From: Vagococcus acidifermentans
GTDB lineage: Bacteria; Bacillota; Bacilli; Lactobacillales; Vagococcaceae
NCBI RefSeq assembly: GCF_003987655.1
Contig: NZ_NGKC01000001.1
Span: 186,001-250,000, forward strand
Length of the DNA: 64,000 nucleotides
Direction: 5' to 3'
In this document: one piece after another, positions 45,358 to 54,238 of the stretch
Numbering within the stretch: the stretch's first letter is position 1
How the letters are laid out: each line of letters starts with the position of its first letter
Made by a program: the position numbers and the translations under genes
Notes under the pieces: model-generated
Told to the model about the DNA's origin: nothing
Databases searched by the model: none
Seen by the model: the letters and a program-made list of their open reading frames with translations, nothing else

Positions 45358-46701
45358 TTGAAAACTTTTAACGTAGATGAATTTATGCAGGAACTAATTG
45401 ACCGGACACCAATCGAAAAAGACTTCCACCAGTCAGTGCGGGAAGTCATGCACTCCATTGAACCTTATATTAAGGAGCACCCAAAATATTTGGATGATAA
45501 ACTGCTTGAGCGTTTAATCGAACCGGAGCGCATCATTGCATTCAGAGTGCCTTGGGTCGATGATAAGGGAGACGTGCAAGTCAACCGCGGCTGGCGCGTA
45601 CAGTTTAATAGTGCGATTGGACCGTACAAAGGCGGCATCCGCTTTGCACCGGATGTGACATTGGATACTGTTAAATTCCTGGCGTTTGAAATGATTTTCA
45701 AAAACAGCTTGACATCTCTGCCGCTGGGCGCTGCAAAAGGCGGTGCGGATTTTGACCCGGCAGGCAAGTCAGATGGTGAAATCATGCGTTTCTGTCAGTC
45801 ATTCATGACCGAGTTGTATCGCTATATCGGACCGGACACAGACGTACCGGCTGGCGACTTGGGCGTTGGGCACAAAGAAGTCGGTTATATGTTTGGCCAG
45901 TATAAACGCATCATGAACGAGTTCACTGGTGTGATTACCGGTAAGAAAGTCAACTGGGGCGGCAGCTTGATTCGTCCGGAAGCAACAGGCTACGGTGTGG
46001 CTTACTTTGCACAGTGCATGCTTGAAACAATCGGCGAAAAACTTGAAGGCAAGACCGTATCCGTCTCAGGTTACGGAAACGTCGGCTCCTTCCTGATTGA
46101 AAAACTGGATGCACTGGGAGCTAAAGTCGTCACAGCGGCTGACCCGTTCGGCTACATTTATGACCCAGATGGCATCTCTGGTGAGAAACTTGACTTCATT
46201 AAAGACTTGTGGGTTGTACACCGTCGTCCGATTAAAGATTATGCGGATAAATTCGGTGTGGAATATGTTGAAGGAAAAGGACCTTGGGAAGTGCCGGTGG
46301 ATGTGGCTATTCCGTCTTCCAGACAGAACGAGCTGAATCTGGACGATGCGAAAACACTGGTTAAAAACGGTGTGCTGTGCGTCTGCGAGGCAGCTAATAT
46401 GCCGACAACTGAAGATGCTATGCAATTCTTCGTTGAAAAAGAATTGCTCTACGCACCAGGCAAGGCAGCGAATGCCGGCGGTGTGGCAGTATCCGGACTG
46501 GAAATGGCGCAAAACAGCATGCACTATTCTTGGTCGGCTGAAGAAGTGGATGAAAAACTCCATACATTTATGGAAAACATTCACCAGACATGTATCGACT
46601 ACGGCAAGAAAGAAAACGGCTATGTCAACTATGTTGACGGTGCCAATATCGGCGGCTTCATCAAAGTGGCAGATGCGATGATCGACCTGGGTGTTGTTTA
46701 A
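45358..46701 (+). CDS. gdhA: Glutamate dehydrogenase
   Basis: This 447-residue hexameric-type (family I) glutamate dehydrogenase has PYKGGIRFAPDVTLDTVKFLAFEMIFKNSLTSLPLGAAKGGADFDP with the catalytic Lys region, PAGDLGVGHKEVGYMFGQYKR, and VSVSGYGNVGSF for nucleotide binding. The start is TTG after AGGAGGG. In this operon it can regenerate 2-oxoglutarate from the glutamate made by the aminotransferase, releasing ammonia. Cofactor choice cannot be decided by eye, though the family is often NADP-linked. Confidence 0.95.
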   Translation: MKTFNVDEFMQELIDRTPIEKDFHQSVREVMHSIEPYIKEHPKYLDDKLLERLIEPERIIAFRVPWVDDKGDVQVNRGWRVQFNSAIGPYKGGIRFAPDVTLDTVKFLAFEMIFKNSLTSLPLGAAKGGADFDPAGKSDGEIMRFCQSFMTELYRYIGPDTDVPAGDLGVGHKEVGYMFGQYKRIMNEFTGVITGKKVNWGGSLIRPEATGYGVAYFAQCMLETIGEKLEGKTVSVSGYGNVGSFLIEKLDALGAKVVTAADPFGYIYDPDGISGEKLDFIKDLWVVHRRPIKDYADKFGVEYVEGKGPWEVPVDVAIPSSRQNELNLDDAKTLVKNGVLCVCEAANMPTTEDAMQFFVEKELLYAPGKAANAGGVAVSGLEMAQNSMHYSWSAEEVDEKLHTFMENIHQTCIDYGKKENGYVNYVDGANIGGFIKVADAMIDLGVV

Positions 46702-46713
46702 TTTTAATAACTG

Positions 46714-46741
46714 AAAAGACGCTTATTATTAAGCGTCTTTT
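46714..46741 (+). terminator. Terminator after gdhA
   Basis: AAAAGACGCTT / AAGCGTCTTTT stem with a 6-nt loop, followed by a T run. Confidence 0.85.
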
Positions 46742-46795
46742 TTTAAAAAATGCCCCGTTGCTTTCTCTCAGTGAACAAATAAAGGAAGTGGGAAA

Positions 46796-47236
46796 ATGTT
46801 AGGTAAATACCAAAATATTTTGATTGCAGTCGACGGTTCTGAGCCGTCTTATGAAGCGTTTGAAGCCGCAATCAATATTGCCAAAAAAGAACAGGCAAAA
46901 CTTCACGTGTTGTATGTCAATGAACTGACAGATGCCTTTCTGGTTGATGATGAACGGGTCGACCAACTTGTGCGGGACCGGATGGACAAGATGACGCAAG
47001 AAATCTTTGACAAATGCAAAGAGATTGCGCAAAAGATGGCCTTTGATAATGTGACCTATCATACGAAGTCCGGCTCGCCCAAACGCGAAATCATCCGGTT
47101 CAATGATTCGGACGAACCAATTGATCTAATCATTGCCGGCGCAACCGGTTTAAGTGCGGTCAAACGCGTCATGGTCGGCAGCACATCAGCATATGTTGTG
47201 AACCATGCTAAAACAAATGTCCTAATTATTAAATAA
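46796..47236 (+). CDS. UspA-family universal stress protein
   Basis: This 146-residue cytoplasmic protein has the Usp ATP-binding motif GATGLSAVKRVMVGSTSAYVVNHAKTNVLIIK and the N-terminal YQNILIAVDGSEPSYEAFEAAINIAKKE. GGAAGTGGG precedes the ATG. It lies between the gdhA terminator and a second permease gene and could respond to energy or growth state. A specific role is unknown. Confidence 0.92.
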   Translation: MLGKYQNILIAVDGSEPSYEAFEAAINIAKKEQAKLHVLYVNELTDAFLVDDERVDQLVRDRMDKMTQEIFDKCKEIAQKMAFDNVTYHTKSGSPKREIIRFNDSDEPIDLIIAGATGLSAVKRVMVGSTSAYVVNHAKTNVLIIK

Positions 47237-47259
47237 AAACTGGCTAACAACACACTTTG

Positions 47260-47306
47260 AAGCGCTCTGTAAGAAAAATCGGCAACTTTTTCTAAAAAGA
47301 GCGCTT
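47260..47306 (+). terminator. Terminator after the usp gene
   Basis: AAGCGCTCT / AGAGCGCTT (47260-47268 and 47298-47306) encloses an inner AGAAAAA/TTTTTCT pairing. Few T follow (TTCTTTG), so it could also be a processing stem. Confidence 0.6.
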
Positions 47307-47413
47307 TCTTTGTTGCTAAATATGGTAAACTAGAGATACGTAGCGACGGGTGTTATTTTTTTTAGTATTCGAATAATGTACAGTATTTTTAGAAATGAAG
47401 GAGTGAGGTAAGT

Positions 47414-48805
47414 ATGGCTATCATGTTACCCTCAGCCAAAAGAGGTGATGACAAGATTCAACCGGGCATAAAAATCGGGTTTCTAAATATTCGTCTCCCG
47501 TTTATTCATGCCCCCTGGGAAATTCCTGAGATGATTCAGGCGATTGTGGTGTTTGTAACCGGCGTATCAGCCACCGTTTATCTGGAAGATATTTTCGGGT
47601 TGCCGTTTTCAGTGGCATTATCGATTGTTATCGTGCAAGAGTCCTTCGATGCCGTCCACAATATTTTAGGCGACTCACTGATAAGCGGCTGGATTACACC
47701 AGCTATCCCGCTTGTTTCCTCGTGGCTGCTCACGATTGACAATATGCGCGACCGGATTGAAGCGCTGATATCAGTACAGCTCATTGTAGGTATTATTTAT
47801 ATTCTTTTCGGGTTGACCGGCATTGCTGCCAAATTGCTCGACTGGGTGCCGAACTCAGTAAAGGCCGGTATCCTGATTGGTGCGGGGATGTCAGCGATTA
47901 TCGGAAATTACGGGTTTATGCCTGCCGAAGAAGGCGGCGTCGGATTTTTTAAATACCCCGTATCCTTTTCCATCGGTGTCGTGCTCAGTTTTTTCCTGAT
48001 TTTTTCTGTCGGGTTCAAACACTTGAGGGATGTGCACCCCAGCAAGCTGGTTGCCTTCATTGCGAAAATCGGTTTTGTCCCGGCGTTGTTGCTGGCATAT
48101 CTTATCGGCGTGCTGGTGAAGGAGATTCCTCTGCCGGTCGTTAATTTATCAGATGGAATTTTTTTCAATCCCATTCCGGGATTGGTGGAAAGCTTTCATT
48201 CGTTTAGTATGGCTGGCTTGGGTCCGCCTCGACTCAGCATATTTTTGCAGTCCATTCCAATGGGTATCATTTGTTACATCATCGCGTTCGGTGATATTGT
48301 CGCCGGTGCGGAATACATGAAGTCTGCAGAAAGCTACCGGCCAGATGAAATTGTCGATATCAATGCCAACCGTTCCAATATTTTGGTCGGCGTCAGAAAT
48401 ATTTTGCAGGGACTGTTTTTCCCGACGGTGACCTTGTCAGGTCCTTGTTGGGATTCGATGCAAGTGGTGATTGCCGAGCGCTATAAGGCCGGGAAAAACC
48501 AAATGTACTCTTTCTTTGGCGGCATCATCACATTTAACTTAACCAAAGCCATTTGTTGTATGATTATTCCGATGATTGCCTTTGTTCAGCCGATTTTTCC
48601 GCTGGCGATGAGCCTGACATTGATGATTCAGGCATTTGCCTGTTTCTTTGTGGCGCTGGAGATGGTCAGCACTAATGAAGAACGCGGCGTTGCCGGCATG
48701 GTCGGCGGTATTTTAGCCATCGCACCGCCGCACATCGGAATGCTTGCCGGATTAGTTATTGCGATTGCTGTACAATATCTGTACCGTGAAAAAAATAATC
48801 ATTAG
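47414..48805 (+). CDS. Multi-pass permease, NCS2/SulP-like, copy 2
   Basis: This 463-residue paralogue of the permease at 39.2 kb is alike through most of its length: LPSAKRGDDKIQPGIKIGFLNIRLPFIHAPWEIPEM, SVKAGILIGAGMSAIIGNYGFMPAEEGGVGFFKYP, and NPIPGLVESFHSFSMAGLGPPRLSI. It differs most in the extracytoplasmic loops. The ATG has AAGGAGTGAGG upstream. A paralogous pair around one catabolic module suggests one carrier for uptake and one for product release, but this is inference. Confidence 0.75.
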   Translation: MAIMLPSAKRGDDKIQPGIKIGFLNIRLPFIHAPWEIPEMIQAIVVFVTGVSATVYLEDIFGLPFSVALSIVIVQESFDAVHNILGDSLISGWITPAIPLVSSWLLTIDNMRDRIEALISVQLIVGIIYILFGLTGIAAKLLDWVPNSVKAGILIGAGMSAIIGNYGFMPAEEGGVGFFKYPVSFSIGVVLSFFLIFSVGFKHLRDVHPSKLVAFIAKIGFVPALLLAYLIGVLVKEIPLPVVNLSDGIFFNPIPGLVESFHSFSMAGLGPPRLSIFLQSIPMGIICYIIAFGDIVAGAEYMKSAESYRPDEIVDINANRSNILVGVRNILQGLFFPTVTLSGPCWDSMQVVIAERYKAGKNQMYSFFGGIITFNLTKAICCMIIPMIAFVQPIFPLAMSLTLMIQAFACFFVALEMVSTNEERGVAGMVGGILAIAPPHIGMLAGLVIAIAVQYLYREKNNH

Positions 48806-48819
48806 ATGTATACAAAAAC

Positions 48820-48860
48820 AAACCATCCTTTGTCATTAAACCAATGACAAAGGATGGTTT
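48820..48860. terminator. Terminator between permease copy 2 and the aminopeptidase gene
   Basis: Perfect 18-bp arms (AAACCATCCTTTGTCATT and complement) have a 5-nt loop and T on the + side. It lies at the convergent junction and could work in both directions. Confidence 0.88.
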
Positions 48861-48874
48861 TTCTGCTGCTTGTT

Positions 48875-50116
48875 TTATGCCAACGATGCCCAATTCCCAT
48901 TTCTAAACACAGGCACACGGGTACCATCTTCGCGGATGCCGTCAATATCCATCTCACTTGAGCCGATCATGAAATCGACATGATTTTTGCTGCGGTTCAG
49001 TCCGCGGCTGACAAGTTCTTCTTCGTCCATAGCTGTGCCGTTTTTCAGGTTGAAAGCATAAGCATTGCCGATAGCCAAATGGTTAGAGGCATTTTCATCG
49101 AACAATGTGTTGAAGAAGATGATGCCTGACTGGGAAATTGGCGACGGATCAGGAACCAGTGCGACTTCTCCCAAACGCTTGGACCCTTCATCCATGCCAA
49201 TCAGTTTTTTCAGGACATCTTCGCCTGTCTGGGCTGAAACATCAACAATCGCGCCGTCTTTAAAAGTGAAGCGCATGTCTGTGATGATTTGCCCGCCATA
49301 GCTCAGCGGTTTAGTAGAAGAAACGTATCCTTCTGCCACACGGTTGTCAGGTGCAGTGAAGACTTCTTCGGTAGGCATATTTGCCATAAATTCAAATCCT
49401 GCGGCATTGACGTTGCGTGCGCTGTCCCATAGATGGTCCTTCGGCAGCCCGATCGTTAAATCAGTGCCGGGCGCTTTAAAATGCAACGCTTTGAACTGCT
49501 CATTATTCAACATATCTGCTTTTTGTCTCAGTGTTGTTTCATGTGCCTGCCAGGCGGCGATGGGGTCGTCTTCGTAAATTTGGGTTGTTTTGAAGATCTG
49601 GTCCCAAAGCGCATCAACTTTTTCTGTGTCGGTTGCGAGGTCAGGAAATACTTTATCTGCCCAGTCAAGGTCAGCAGCGGCAACGACGGTCCAGCTGATT
49701 TTATTGGCCTGTGCTGCCTGCCGCAAATCAAAGAGCAGCTTGCGGTCATATTTCTGGTATGCTTCGATACGTTCTGAGGCAATGCCGGCAAAGACATCCG
49801 GATTTTGAGAAACGACACTGATTCGGGAAACATTTTGAGACACAAGACTGCGGATTTCGTCGAGTCGATACTCAGGGACCTGTTCCAAATCTGCCAGCGC
49901 CATACTGTTGACTTGCTCGCGCAGAATTTGGTCGTCGTTCCAGCGGATGACAACTTCCTTTGCACCGGCAGCGTAGGCTTTTTTGACAATCAGTCTTGCC
50001 AGTGGGGCCTGAGTGACAGAAATATCAATTTGCACCATATCTTTTTGCTGCACGTTGACTCCGGTCTTGACAATCAGTTCTGCATACTTTTCCAAATAAT
50101 GATTAAAATTTTCCAT
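48875..50116 (-). CDS. pepS: M29-family aminopeptidase (PepS-like)
   Basis: This 413-residue metalloaminopeptidase of family M29 cleaves N-terminal residues from peptides in the cytoplasm. The start MENFNHYLEKYAELIVKTGVNVQQKDMVQIDI at ATG 50116 has GGAGG upstream; longer reading runs into the permease gene. Metal-site regions are visible: GYVSSTKPLSYGG, EVALVPDPSPISQSGIIFFNTLFDENASNHLAIGNAYA, and KNHVDFMIGSSEMDIDG. It lies 13 bp after an amino acid permease, as in amino acid-scavenging operons. Confidence 0.92.
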   Translation of the reverse strand: MENFNHYLEKYAELIVKTGVNVQQKDMVQIDISVTQAPLARLIVKKAYAAGAKEVVIRWNDDQILREQVNSMALADLEQVPEYRLDEIRSLVSQNVSRISVVSQNPDVFAGIASERIEAYQKYDRKLLFDLRQAAQANKISWTVVAAADLDWADKVFPDLATDTEKVDALWDQIFKTTQIYEDDPIAAWQAHETTLRQKADMLNNEQFKALHFKAPGTDLTIGLPKDHLWDSARNVNAAGFEFMANMPTEEVFTAPDNRVAEGYVSSTKPLSYGGQIITDMRFTFKDGAIVDVSAQTGEDVLKKLIGMDEGSKRLGEVALVPDPSPISQSGIIFFNTLFDENASNHLAIGNAYAFNLKNGTAMDEEELVSRGLNRSKNHVDFMIGSSEMDIDGIREDGTRVPVFRNGNWASLA

Positions 50117-50129
50117 TGAGCTGTTCCTC

Positions 50130-51650
50130 CTAATTGTGTTGTGCGTGATCGCCAACATAGAGTGTTGACTGCTTTTTTTCATATCTATTGAACATCAGCC
50201 ACGCCACAATCGCAAAAACTACCGGCCCAATCACAGATGAAATGGATTCTTTATAATCCCCGGCCATGGCAGGGCTGATTACCGTAAAGAGGTTTGCGAA
50301 TCCTACGACAAACGTGACCACAAAAACGGCCAGTTTTGTGACGATGGGTGAGGTATAGATTTCAAAGGGTTTGTCAATATGCTGTTTTTTCTTGAATCCC
50401 AGAAAAGCAATGGATAAAAACATATAAGGGAGTGTCATCGAGACATTGGTCATGGCGGTTAAAATTTTAAAGAAAGCTTGCGCACCGCTGCCGCCAAATG
50501 CGACGAACATAATGATGGCGATAACAATACCGGCTTGAAGTTTCATCGCATTGACCGGGAGACCGTTTTTGATGGCAGTCAGTTTTTTTGGCCATACTTC
50601 TTTCGGGGTGCCTTCAATCAGCTGTTTTAAAGGCGAGAAAATCAGTGTAAAGAATGCGCCGGTTAAGGCGAAGAACATGGAAATCCCCATATAACGGCTG
50701 ACCCACTGTCCCAGTGTGACAGACACGGCTTCTGAGAGTCCCAGAGCATGCCCGAGCTGGTAGCCCATATTATTCATGGCGATGTACGCAACATTTCCGA
50801 GGGTCACTTCGGTGTCGGTAAACTGAGTAAAAGTATAAGTCCAATTCGTAAATGCTCCCATGATGAAGATGCCGACAGCGTACCCGACAGCAATAATCAC
50901 TGCGGAAATCGCCACTCCTTTTGGAAACGTCACGGCAGCATTTTCTGTTTCATCAACCAGACCGCCGACAACCTCAAGTCCGCCGTAAGCAAAAATGGCA
51001 AAAACCATAAATGAAAAGACTTGAATCATTGTGGTATAGTCGGCATTCGGCGAACTGAAAAATGCTTGAACACTCAAAGGTTCTGCCATCTGCCCGTTGG
51101 CCAGCAAAATAACCATACCCACTACAAATAATAACACATTTATCAATGCGACAGCCGTTCCGCCGATTGACGTGATTTTTTTAATGCTGTTCAGTCCTTT
51201 AGAGGAAACAAAGGTGATGAAAATAATCCAAATAATTGCTAGTACACCAAGCGTCTGAACGCTGTTCAATCCGAATAAGCTCCAGTATTGTGTTTTGTCG
51301 ACCCCAAAAATTGCATTTGACAGAGGGACCCAAATACCTGAGCCGACATTGACCATCCAGACAATGTAAGACGCATACCACATGAATGTGCCGATGAAAG
51401 CAAATTTCGGGTTAAATGATTCCGCCATCCATGAATAAATACCGCCTTTGTGGTCTTTAAAGGCCGCACCGTATTCTGACAGCATGAAAGCAAAAGGCAG
51501 AAAAAAAGTGACAGCGGCCAAGACATACCATAAAATGGACGCATACCCCATCAAATAAAATGCCCGTGTAATATTTGTAAAGCCGAAAACAGATGTAAAA
51601 ATCATGAGAATCAGTGAAATCAGTGTTAATTTCTTTTTCTTCGTTGCCAT
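50130..51650 (-). CDS. APC-family amino acid permease, YjeM-like
   Basis: This 506-residue permease with about 12 helices begins with the APC core LTLISLILMIFTSVFGFTNITRAFYLMGYASILWYVLAA. Motifs FAYGGLEVVGGLVDETENAAVTFPKGVAISA and FALTGAFFTLIFSPLKQLIEGTPKEVWP match the YjeM/glutamate-GABA antiporter branch. It probably carries an amino acid, perhaps by exchange. GGAGG precedes the ATG. It is cotranscribed with the M29 aminopeptidase. Confidence 0.85.
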   Translation of the reverse strand: MATKKKKLTLISLILMIFTSVFGFTNITRAFYLMGYASILWYVLAAVTFFLPFAFMLSEYGAAFKDHKGGIYSWMAESFNPKFAFIGTFMWYASYIVWMVNVGSGIWVPLSNAIFGVDKTQYWSLFGLNSVQTLGVLAIIWIIFITFVSSKGLNSIKKITSIGGTAVALINVLLFVVGMVILLANGQMAEPLSVQAFFSSPNADYTTMIQVFSFMVFAIFAYGGLEVVGGLVDETENAAVTFPKGVAISAVIIAVGYAVGIFIMGAFTNWTYTFTQFTDTEVTLGNVAYIAMNNMGYQLGHALGLSEAVSVTLGQWVSRYMGISMFFALTGAFFTLIFSPLKQLIEGTPKEVWPKKLTAIKNGLPVNAMKLQAGIVIAIIMFVAFGGSGAQAFFKILTAMTNVSMTLPYMFLSIAFLGFKKKQHIDKPFEIYTSPIVTKLAVFVVTFVVGFANLFTVISPAMAGDYKESISSVIGPVVFAIVAWLMFNRYEKKQSTLYVGDHAQHN

Positions 51651-52243
51651 GTTTAACCTCCTGGATTAGTTAAGATGCAGTCAAAAAATATTTCTTTGTT
51701 ATTAATTTATTTGATAAATTTTTGAAAGAAATAAAAATGACTGGTCGAAAAAGATATGACGTTTTCTAATCAAGTTTACGAAAACGTCTTAACACTATCA
51801 ATACAAACTGTTGTTTTCTTAATTAAGCATAATATGTTTTGGTAAAACGTTATTTTTCCGCATGAGAATTTAATAAAAACATTTTACTATGGCCGGAACG
51901 GCAAATTTTTGTTGTTTTTTTATCTCTGGACAGGGAAGGCTGTAGAAATGATACTGTACAGTAAGCGCATTAAAAAAGAAAATTGGGAAGGTTTTCACTT
52001 ATCCAGACAATTGGTTGTTACCAGAAGAATCGAGCGGAGCATTTTTTTAAGTGTTGTTATTTTATAAAGTAAGGCATGTTTCTTGAACGATCCGCCACAT
52101 TAGAGTTGAACGAAATATGCTTAACAGATTGCTGATAAATTTTTAATCAAAAAAGAAAAGGGATTGTTGTGAGTTTCTGAATGCTTTCATGTTTGTTGCA
52201 ATTACTTTCTTGGTAAAGCAAAGTATCTTAAAAATTGATAAAA
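51651..52243. other. Gene-free AT-rich stretch
   Basis: No coding region, RNA gene or clear repeat was seen in these ~590 bases. It must hold the promoter of the leftward permease-aminopeptidase unit, but no consensus pair stands out. Confidence 0.5.
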
Positions 52244-52273
52244 AACACCGCCCTGATTATCAGCGGCGGTGTT
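52244..52273 (-). terminator. Terminator after the ROK kinase gene
   Basis: AACACCGCC / GGCGGTGTT stem with a 12-nt loop and a T run on the minus strand. Confidence 0.8.
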
Positions 52274-52275
52274 GC

Positions 52276-53214
52276 TTAGTGCTTACCTTGTTTGATTGCC
52301 TGAAAAACAGCGCCAATGATTCCCGCGTCATTTCTTAACTTTGTCGGCAGTACTGTTGCAGTTGTTTTTCCGACCAGAGGCGCGAGGCTGCCGTGCTGTT
52401 GGAGCAAAGCTAATACTTTTTGCTGCACTTGTTCAATGAAAAAGGTGCTGTTGCTGATACCCCCGCCGATCAGAATAACCTCCGGGTCAAAAGTGCCGAT
52501 TAAGTTTACCAGATTCACAGCTATGTGTTTGACGTAGGTATCGAATACGCGGCATGAAACCGGCTCGCCGGCTTGCGTGCGTTCAATGATAGCCCGTGCG
52601 TCATCCGTTTGCTTTTCCGGGTATCCGGCCTGCTTTTCAGCCCTATTATAAGTTTCCAACAGACCTTTTGAAACCGAACTGGAAAAGTTTTGCGAAGCGA
52701 TTTCAATATTTTTGTCAACTGTTTCATTGAAATCCCGGGTCAATGTAAAGCCGAATTCACCGGCCATGCCATGTGTTCCCCGGTAGATGTCGCCGTTAAT
52801 GACAATGCCGCCGCCAACGCCGGTTCCAAGAACAATCGTTAAATAGTTAGCGATGCCTTGTGCATTGCCTAACCACTGTTCTGCAATGGCCGCTGCGTTA
52901 GCATCATTTTCAACCGTTGTATTATATCCCGTTTTGTCTTCAATCAATTGTTTTAAATTGACTTGGTACAATTCTCTGAGGGCGCCGCCGGTTACCATGA
53001 ACCCATCTTGTTTGATGATGCCGGGAGCGCTGACACCGATGGCGGTAATCTGCCGCTCAGCCGCATAGTTTTGTACAATTGCTTCAATGTCGGCCAATAA
53101 CTGCTCTAATTTGTGCGATGTCGGCATGTGCCCTTTATTTAAGATAGTGCCGTTTTCAGCTACCAGTCCATATTTGACAAATGTCCCGCCAATATCGAAT
53201 CCTACATATACCAC
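52276..53214 (-). CDS. ROK-family sugar kinase
   Basis: This ~312-residue ROK kinase has the phosphate motif VGFDIGGTFVKYGLV, then GVSAPGII, ENDANAAAIAEQWLGNAQG, LGTGVGGGIVINGDIYRGTHGMAGEFG and IGGGISNSTFFIEQV. The CxCGxxGCxE zinc motif of many ROK proteins is missing. I choose GTG 53214 with GGAGG upstream. It probably phosphorylates a hexose or amino sugar, but no sugar operon surrounds it. Its neighbours are the reductase pair, which has its own terminator. Confidence 0.88.
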   Translation of the reverse strand: MVYVGFDIGGTFVKYGLVAENGTILNKGHMPTSHKLEQLLADIEAIVQNYAAERQITAIGVSAPGIIKQDGFMVTGGALRELYQVNLKQLIEDKTGYNTTVENDANAAAIAEQWLGNAQGIANYLTIVLGTGVGGGIVINGDIYRGTHGMAGEFGFTLTRDFNETVDKNIEIASQNFSSSVSKGLLETYNRAEKQAGYPEKQTDDARAIIERTQAGEPVSCRVFDTYVKHIAVNLVNLIGTFDPEVILIGGGISNSTFFIEQVQQKVLALLQQHGSLAPLVGKTTATVLPTKLRNDAGIIGAVFQAIKQGKH

Positions 53215-53435
53215 TTTATAACCTCCAGTAACATAGAATAGATTGAAACAAGGTGGTGCCATTAAATGGATTGTCAGCATCTTTATCCAGTTTGTCTGCC
53301 AGTCCGCGTCATTTCAATTTATTCATGGTCGTTTCATTGTGGCTACATAATACCAAAAATAACACGCACTGCCAAGCGTTCGTGTCAGTTGAAAATCAAA
53401 GAAGTAAATGCAAAGTGCTTTTCAGTAAAAGACAA

Positions 53436-53464
53436 CTCACCTGTCTCATTTACAGACAGGTGAG
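53436..53464 (-). terminator. Terminator after the activator gene
   Basis: Perfect 11-bp arms (CTCACCTGTCT / AGACAGGTGAG) with a 7-nt loop lie 16 bp past the activator stop. The minus strand continues TTGTCTTTT. Confidence 0.7.
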
Positions 53465-53480
53465 CCCAATTTGGTGAATA

Positions 53481-54236
53481 TTATAAATGTTTCTTCATTC
53501 CGAGTATTGCCGCACCGATGGCACCTGTATACTGGGCCAGCGGGTGGGTTACGATGTGACGGCCCGTATATTCCGATAAAATCTGCCTCATGACATCGCT
53601 TTTCGCCAGTCCGCCGGAAAAGAAAACATCTCCTTTGACCGAGGAACTGACCCGGGTGAATTGATTGGCAATCCGCTGACAAATCGAATGGAGAACGCCC
53701 AGTGCGATATCCTCCCGTTCTTCGCCTTTGGCAATCAGGCTGATTACTTCTGTTTCAGCAAATACAGTGCACATGCTGTTGATTTTAAGCGGCTGGGCAG
53801 TTTTGACAAATGTGTCAAGCTGTTCAATCGGCTCATCAAGAATCGTCATCAGCACCTCGACAAACCGGCCGGTTCCCGCCGCGCACTTATCGTTCATGTT
53901 GAATTCGGTCACAAAGCCCATGTTATCCAGCTGAATTGTCTTACTGTCTTGTCCGCCGATATCAATGATTCCGACCGTCTCAGGGTGCAGGAAAGCCGCA
54001 CCTTTGGCATGGCAAGTAATCTCTGTGACGCTCTTATCCGAGTCAATCAATTTCCGGCCGTAACCAGTCGTGACCACCGGGGTTTTCCCGCTTTGTGCCA
54101 AGTGTGTCAAGACCTGCTCCATGGCTTTTCTGGGATTTCCTGCTGTCAGCACCAATGATTGCGCCAGCAGCTGTCCATCTGACAGCAACACTCCTTTTGT
54201 CGTGGTAGAGCCAGAATCAAGACCGATGATTTTCAT
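53481..54236 (-). CDS. BadF/HgdC-type ATP-dependent activator
   Basis: This 251-residue ASKHA ATPase with a bridging [4Fe-4S] cluster acts as a low-potential electron donor by ATP-driven conformational change. The phosphate motif is GLDSGSTTTKGVLL, the cluster cysteines are in NDKCAAGTGRF (C118) and INSMCTVFAETEV (C156), and GIIDIGGQDSKTI is present. It overlaps the reductase gene, so it must activate that protein. It corresponds to E. coli YjiL and to the reductase of the double-cubane cluster protein. Confidence 0.93.
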   Translation of the reverse strand: MKIIGLDSGSTTTKGVLLSDGQLLAQSLVLTAGNPRKAMEQVLTHLAQSGKTPVVTTGYGRKLIDSDKSVTEITCHAKGAAFLHPETVGIIDIGGQDSKTIQLDNMGFVTEFNMNDKCAAGTGRFVEVLMTILDEPIEQLDTFVKTAQPLKINSMCTVFAETEVISLIAKGEEREDIALGVLHSICQRIANQFTRVSSSVKGDVFFSGGLAKSDVMRQILSEYTGRHIVTHPLAQYTGAIGAAILGMKKHL

Positions 54237-54238
54237 GG

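Noticed and set aside
46066-46584. 172-codon minus-strand frame
   Set aside because: It is antisense to gdhA.
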